64,000 nt of DNA from the NCBI GenBank assembly GCA_037447655.1, contig JBBHKE010001372.1:62001-126000 (forward strand). Direction: 5' to 3'. Source of the DNA: Zygnema cylindricum. Taxonomy: Eukaryota; Streptophyta; Zygnematophyceae; Zygnematales; Zygnemataceae. Numbering within the stretch: position 1 is the stretch's first letter; the number at the start of each line of letters is the position of its first letter. A program made the translations under genes and the position numbers. Below the pieces are notes generated by a model. It was given only the letters and a program-made list of their open reading frames with translations, did not search any database and was not told the origin of the DNA. Shown here in pieces: positions 61,401-64,000 of this stretch.

Positions 61401-63009
61401 AGGGATATCAGTAATAACCATATTACTGGTGAACTTCCCGACTTGTTCCAAAATCTAGAAAAAACTATTTTTTTGTAAGTTATCACAACTCTCTTGATAC
61501 AGAAAAATGTTACTGTTATCAAGAAATTTTCGTTTGGTTACTATTTTACAACTTGAAAATGATTGAAAAAACGATTTGTTTTGCAATCTATTCTTACAAT
61601 CATTGGAATCAAACATGTGATGTGTAGAAAAAGACAACTGTAAAAACTGTTAGATGTAGTTAAAGTGATATTAAAAGTAAGGGTTTAAATATTACGTACT
61701 TTAAATCTAACAATTTTTTGAGATATTTAAGGTTTAGAACACTCAACAGGCATATTGGCAAGTCTTTTGCTGTCATTTTCATACATTTAGGTTCACAGTC
61801 AAATCGGTCCGTTTTGCGCCTTTGAATATCTCCGTCGGTTATAAGGGAAATCCAAATTTTTGCGACATGACAGAAAATATATCCAACTACTTGTGACAAA
61901 AAAAATGGATTTTTCCCTCAAATAGAGGCGAAGTTATAGCCTTTCAAAGTGACTAAGCAAATGGACATTTTGAAATGTGGGCAAAAAAATACTGAAAAAT
62001 ATGAATTTTGGCGGATTTAATGTAGAAGAAGAAAATTATCCAATGGTTATTAAGATAGTATAGAGTTTTAAAGTTTAAAAAAAAAAGATCATCCGGTTTA
62101 CATGGTCATTAAAGTCCGAAAATGGTTAATTGTCATTGTGCGGACGTTTCACCAGTATTATTGTATAAAATTTTGCACGTGTGAAGGCAAAAGCCTTGGC
62201 CGTCAGGGAAACTCAAAACTGTGATGGCCATGTGATCTTGGAGTCAATGTTATGTCACGTGGCGTAGCAAGCAATCTGTTTAACAACAAAATCTGATTTC
62301 CGTGGCGCTGGAAAACTGATTTCGAAACGTACACTGAAATAAAATTTTGTACACTTCCAAGGTTTAAATCGGACGTTATTTGAAAAGGTGCCGTCGGTTT
62401 GATTTCGGGCTGAATTCATCGGCTATTCAGTTGGATCACTTCAATTCCAGCTCATGTTAAAGCCTAAATAAACCAAAAAATAATTTATATAGACAACCTT
62501 GAGGCCGATCAAACCTACAAAGAAATCGCTTTCAACATGTGTTCAGTGATGACGCGATGAATCACCAAACAGGGCACCCTATTTGGAGTTTTGGGAAAAT
62601 TACAATGATAACCCTTTTAGGTCTCCAACTATATTTCAAATGAAGTTGAAATTGACCTAAATAATTAAGTCTAATCTAATCTTTTGGTTGGTCATTCTTA
62701 CAGTGAAAACCAGAAAATGACAAAAGAAACAGCCATTAAAAACGTCTGTGTCCTTGAGAATAATTGGTGCTGCCAGCTATCACCACCCAGTAAAACTGTA
62801 CATAGGTTGAAGAACGGCATAGCAAGTAAAAAGTACCCTGCAACGTGAAGATTGATTGTATAACTATTTCATACGAATGGGATTCCATGGCTTTTTCTAA
62901 TTATTTTGATGTGTCTAACAAATTGCAGAAATATTTCAAACAACAATCTGACAGGTTCCATACCAAAAACAATCTTGGACGTCCTTATTCGCTTTCCAGG
63001 ATCTACTTT
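40338..63009 (+). CDS. LRR receptor-like protein (probable receptor kinase), ectodomain exons
   Basis: Split gene with exons 40338-40416, 41545-41698, 42079-42150, 42934-42996, 51100-51168, 61403-61474 and 62929-63009. Donors are all GTGAGT, GTAAGT or GTAAGA. Introns are in matching phase: the first in phase 1, all later ones in phase 2. The product has a signal peptide, a cysteine-containing N-terminal cap and five LRRs of 21-24 residues, with motifs NTSLNGTVP, GNKFIGELP, ISNNHITGELP and ISNNNLTGSIP. The last repeat ends RFPGST, as in short-LRR receptor kinases where it precedes the membrane segment. One exon per LRR and five LRRs recall the SERK-type layout, but the sequence is not close enough to name it. 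The reading frame has no stop. Introns of 8.1 and 10.2 kb are filled with retroelements. Transmembrane and kinase exons would be right of the window. By family the protein would sit in the plasma membrane as receptor or co-receptor. Confidence 0.85.
41545..41698 (+). CDS. LRR gene exon 2: N-terminal cap
   Basis: 154 nt after acceptor ttttctaaatgtgcgtgcag, donor GTAAGA. It encodes AFTDICQNLKDENGSEAPEC then DHTDPCNPGFTSELVTC, with the paired cysteines (DPC ... VTC) of the plant LRR N-terminal cap, ending TTTGDIIVKA. The open frame extends upstream to 41343, but that part is intron: only the 41545 start fits the phase of exon 1. Confidence 0.8.
42079..42150 (+). CDS. LRR gene exon 3: LRR 1
   Basis: Exactly 72 nt between a weak, purine-rich acceptor (gggatgtag) and GTGAGT. 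Encodes KILGQGYYGNMSEHFEDFSQ and LEEL, a full 24-residue repeat in phase 2. Confidence 0.75.
42934..42996 (+). CDS. LRR gene exon 4: LRR 2
   Basis: 63 nt between ttttttggctggaaatccag and GTGAGT. Encodes KIINTSLNGTVPSFFPSLVK, a canonical xxNxxLxGxxP repeat of 21 residues. Confidence 0.82.
43003..44800. other. Intron 4 of the LRR gene, left part
   Basis: No recognisable element. It contains a 29-bp tandem duplication (AAAAGAAGTGATGGGGTGG, starts 43910 and 43939). A minus-strand open stretch at 44097-44492 has no recognisable domain. Confidence 0.4.
44830..44995 (-). repeat. tRNA-derived SINE-like unit
   Basis: On the minus strand a tRNA-like head (GACTAGGGCGGCTGG, then GAGGATCGAATCTCGG as a B-box-like element) is followed by CAGTCC, TTTTTGGTAAG and a TTCTCTTTCTATTCCT tail. 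The same order of blocks occurs in both LTRs of copia element F. A boxes are weak. Confidence 0.45.
45201..45246. repeat. 23-bp tandem duplication
   Basis: GAAAGGGACGGAATCATGG occurs at 45201 and again at 45224, just left of copia element F. Confidence 0.85.
45316..45597 (+). repeat. 5' LTR of element F
   Basis: Homologous to 48858-49185 (CTTCTCTCCTAAGTTGCTTG, CTGCCTAAGTCCTC, ACCAAAAATATA, CCTAGATTTGAAC). On the minus strand it includes a tRNA-like head (GATAGAGCGAAC, then AAAGTTCAAATCTAGG) like the unit at 44830-44995. Confidence 0.75.
45934..46510 (+). pseudogene. gag/protease region of element F with a 344-bp tandem duplication
   Basis: A ~215-bp segment beginning GTGTACCA and containing GGAGGAACTCCTTTT occurs at 45934 and again at 46278. 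Between the copies lies a protease block WIIDFGVAMYICKD (46170-46211), in which the catalytic DSGA has become DFGV. Glu/Lys-rich coding character suggests the repeated segment is gag. No frame is open for long. Confidence 0.65.
46530..47010 (+). pseudogene. Integrase C-terminal part of element F
   Basis: FWAKAMNYSKFIKNRILAS, then ERWTGKKPNVSSLKAFGSQI (46540-46685) and a GYLVGYDENTKA segment near 46737-46770. These are typical of the copia integrase end that reads W.G.KP.....FG. The catalytic core is missing. Confidence 0.7.
47220..48060 (+). pseudogene. Reverse transcriptase remnant of element F
   Basis: MDIKTTFLHGELEEEIFMKQ at 47521-47580 matches the copia MDVKTAFLNG block, and SLYGLKQSYET near 47635-47670 matches LYGLKQAPR. 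The frame shifts between them and after. The YVDD region is altered to DVYLL-like text near 47780. An 80-bp tandem duplication (starts 47835 and 47915) follows. Confidence 0.75.
48225..48857 (+). pseudogene. RNase H of element F
   Basis: DIAVVLSRSLNNPRK near 48243-48288; then CSDASYRDVPLRRSTSNCVL with the first catalytic Asp; then TTMETEYMASCASVKELMW; then HLKAKHMDIKCSFVREKV and GQMIADMMTKSAPSPKL. 107 codons (48311-48634) remain open. A purine-rich tract (GTTAAAAGGAG) precedes the 3' LTR. Confidence 0.78.
48858..49185 (+). repeat. 3' LTR of element F
   Basis: Homologue of 45316-45597 with two small internal tandem duplications that the other LTR lacks: offset 24 bp from 48916 (GGCAGARTAGAGAGAAA) and offset 29 bp from 49038 (CCTAGATTTGAACC). 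Confidence 0.75.
49186..51099. other. Intron 4 of the LRR gene, right part
   Basis: AT-rich, no element or coding sequence recognised. It ends in the acceptor of exon 5. Confidence 0.45.
51100..51168 (+). CDS. LRR gene exon 5: LRR 3
   Basis: 69 nt between ggggtgtgtag and GTAAGT. Encodes EIVGNKFIGELPRLYKSINL and ID, a 23-residue repeat. It follows an 8.1-kb intron containing copia element F. Confidence 0.85.
51169..52760. other. Intron 5 of the LRR gene, left part
   Basis: No recognisable element. Short open stretches near 51885-52224 on the plus strand have no family signature. Confidence 0.4.
52780..53670 (+). pseudogene. Copia fragment G: protease and integrase
   Basis: A protease block DDWIINSDALNYMC near 52799-52840 (DSGA changed to NSDA) is followed by a His/Cys-poor remnant of the pre-integrase. 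Then comes integrase with DDWSRYNFVYFLEHKCDTIK (53395-53455), NEFNHFINQEEIHHQLTTLY and TPDKMAW (53540-53615). The latter match the copia FV..EF..F...GI.H..T..YTPQQNG block. 80 codons are open (53242-53484). LTRs, RT and RNase H are not seen. Confidence 0.72.
53885..54720 (+). pseudogene. C-terminal part of an RT-type retroelement polyprotein
   Basis: Broken reading frame with a conserved tail layout that I associate with some non-LTR or related retroelement polymerases: a helical region with LPLDAQNEVLPFPSL, then LMSNQFTDALRTHLGLPHPP, a CxC..HxxxC zinc-like site in SPQCVCDQPLD followed by IHLLRCSHERE (54145-54280), and VRRTRSDVAITDPVE (54435-54485). Several stops interrupt it. The polymerase itself is absent. 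I am not sure of the element class. Confidence 0.5.
54721..57369. other. Intron 5, middle part
   Basis: AT-rich; includes an (AT)n tract at 55595-55617. No gene, element end or LRR exon found despite looking for 63-81-nt phase-2 exons. Confidence 0.4.
57370..58072 (-). repeat. LTR of the element-A family
   Basis: On the minus strand it starts TGTTGGGATATTGTCG and ends AATATCCTACA (703 bp). It aligns in order with both LTRs of element A (CGCGAAGCG, CGTTTCGCGTCACTT, GTCGTCTCTTAGTGC-like text). A degenerate primer-site-like TTGGTAGAAGAAC lies 12 bp beyond the end on the minus strand, so it may be the 5' LTR of a truncated copy rather than a solo LTR. A 27-bp tandem duplication lies inside (GCACTAAGAGACAACAAG at 57673 and 57700). 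Flanks show no target duplication. Confidence 0.75.
58076..58206. repeat. CTCTCC-type microsatellite
   Basis: About 130 bases of CCTCTCCTCTCCTCTC and variants, immediately right of the LTR. Confidence 0.9.
58519..59135. mobile_element. Diverged relative of the TAA-flanked element
   Basis: It starts GGGTATTTTCGCATGTGCT after TTA and has TTTTCTGTCGTTTTC, GCCGTACC and CGACCCACTT-like text in the same order as 36667-37480 and 35930-36480. Its right end GTGTAGAGAAACGCCTCAA is a weak match to the inverted terminus. Limits are approximate. Confidence 0.5.
59136..61402. other. Intron 5, right part
   Basis: No element or exon recognised. It contains AT-rich text and one plus-strand open stretch (59544-59939) with no domain. 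It ends in the acceptor of exon 6. Confidence 0.4.
61403..61474 (+). CDS. LRR gene exon 6: LRR 4
   Basis: Exactly 72 nt between gatcttgcgttatag and GTAAGT. Encodes DISNNHITGELPDLFQNLEK followed by TIF, a textbook plant LRR. It follows a 10.2-kb intron. Confidence 0.9.
61475..62928. other. Intron 6 of the LRR gene
   Basis: 1.45-kb AT-rich intron, GTAAGT to TTGCAG, without recognisable elements. Confidence 0.7.
62929..63009 (+). CDS. LRR gene exon 7: LRR 5 and C-terminal edge
   Basis: 81 nt between aacaaattgcag and GTAAGT. Encodes NISNNNLTGSIPKTILDVLI and RFPGST. The RFP-type ending marks the close of the LRR block in many receptor kinases. Confidence 0.88.
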
Positions 63010-63269
63010 GTAAGTCAAGTTTGTCTGATTGGGAATTGATCAGAACGAAGCCAGCTCAAGCCCATTCCCTTTGTGTCCTTATTCATCTTGTCTTTTTGTT
63101 CGTTCTTGTTTGGTTGAGCTCATGCATGCCTCTTTTGTGGTAAACCCTTGCAAGCTAACTTGAGCATCTGGTCAACTTATTAATACTTTCACAACTTCTC
63201 CATGTTTTTTGATGCCGTCGGTTCTTTTTGTCAAGCGCTTGACAATGTTTTTTATCGTTTTGACTGTAG

Positions 63270-63371
63270 TAGCATTTGCAGCCATTGGTATATCATACGC
63301 TATATAAAATCGGGTTTTATAGGCTTTTTTACAAGCGATTGTAAGCATGATTCAGATAACTACATAGGCCT
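63270..63371 (+). CDS. Possible LRR gene exon 8
   Basis: 102 nt without a stop in the phase required after exon 7, between a strong acceptor (ttttttatcgttttgactgtag) and GTAAGT, and ending again in phase 2. The peptide (SICSHWYIIRYIKSGFIGFF, then TSDCKHDSDNYIG) has a cysteine pair but no family signature. It may be a genuine juxtamembrane exon or a chance open stretch. Confidence 0.4.
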
Positions 63372-64000
63372 GTAAGTAGCCTGGGTAAACAAAGATTTTT
63401 TGCTCCAGTAAGTGTGCTAATCCTCCCGAGGTTTCGACAAGCTATCTAGTGTTAATTTTTGTTTTGAACCATCCGTTTTAACCATCCGTTTTAACCATCC
63501 GTTTTTAACCTTCCTTCCAGTCCACGTTTTTTTTCTTCGATAGTTGCTTTTTGGTGGTATTCTTTTTTCTCACTGTTCCTACCTCAGACAATGCTTACCT
63601 TTGCTATAGCGAGTAACAAGTACATGAGCTGAAGAAGCAGGTGGAGGGATAAATCCTTCAAGGTGTTGGAAACTTCCTGCTGAATGTTGGATGTTTTTAT
63701 CCACTGAAACAATTCTAGTCACTCTAGCAGACACGTAAACCTTTTTAATGCATGATTAATTCCAGGGTGTAGGTTGTGCCTTGAAACAAATCACTTAGTG
63801 ACAACCAATGCTGGACCACCCCTTTAGGCAGATAAAGAAATGTCTTACGACCATTCAAATTGCTTGAAACTAGTAGGGAAGACTAACTGGATTTCTCAAT
63901 CAGCAATCATGATATATAAATTTGTTCTTATTTAAATGCCGAAATGAAGTGAAAAATTGCAAAATTATCAATTGAGATATAACATTAGATGTCTGTTAGG
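63372..64000. other. Downstream intron or unassigned sequence
   Basis: AT-rich. It contains a 13-bp triple repeat AACCATCCGTTTT (63465-63510). A plausible acceptor (ttttttgctccag) at 63397-63409 opens a short phase-compatible stretch but without a good donor. Confidence 0.35.

Overview
The window is eukaryotic nuclear DNA: AT-rich, gene-poor and dominated by decayed transposable elements. Two real genes are visible, both only in part. One exon at 559-758 (+) encodes an N-terminal piece of a GAPN-type aldehyde dehydrogenase. From 40338 to beyond 63009 (+) seven well-spliced exons encode a signal peptide, a cysteine-containing cap and five leucine-rich repeats: the ectodomain of an LRR receptor-like protein, probably a receptor kinase whose membrane and kinase exons lie to the right. 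Exons of about 72 nt, one per LRR and all split in phase 2, are a plant-type hallmark. Together with GAPN and copia elements primed by initiator-tRNA-Met-like sites they suggest a streptophyte (land plant or charophyte alga). I cannot name the species.

Layout. 1-5.5 kb: GAPN exon, a degenerate AACTTT array, a dead hAT transposase, a hAT-type end and a gag-only copia fragment. 5.5-9.4 kb: unassigned AT-rich DNA and two non-autonomous hAT-like elements. 9.4-23.4 kb: one nested stack. Copia element A (9424-23406, target duplication GTATT) carries in its 5' LTR an inverted-repeat element that itself contains an inverted sister copy. Its 3' LTR is split by a second copia element, B (16014-22801). 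23.4-27 kb: foldback DNA, a TA-flanked MITE and a deleted Ty3/gypsy remnant. 27.1-32.2 kb: a dispersed repeat interrupted by a gag-only copia element on the minus strand (27883-32046, target duplication TAACC), whose 3' LTR holds a hAT-type MITE (28405-29208). The same dispersed repeat lies at 37500-38422 without the insertion, which gives an internal empty-site control. 32.2-39.6 kb: copia RNase H debris, LTR fragments, a TAA-flanked element, an AT minisatellite and a small TA-flanked MITE. 40.3-64 kb: the LRR gene, with introns of about 8.1 and 10.2 kb filled by copia element F, SINE-like units, copia fragment G, a retroelement C-terminal fragment and an LTR.

No transposable-element ORF here is intact. 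Every copia copy lacks part or all of the reverse transcriptase. Short tandem duplications (14 to 344 bp), often not multiples of three, recur throughout the window and break several of these frames. The most interesting results are the fully resolved nested insertions, the self-nested TIR family, the filled/empty paralogous pair, the tandem-duplication signature and the receptor gene that survives in this background. All boundaries were read by eye; no search or alignment program was run.
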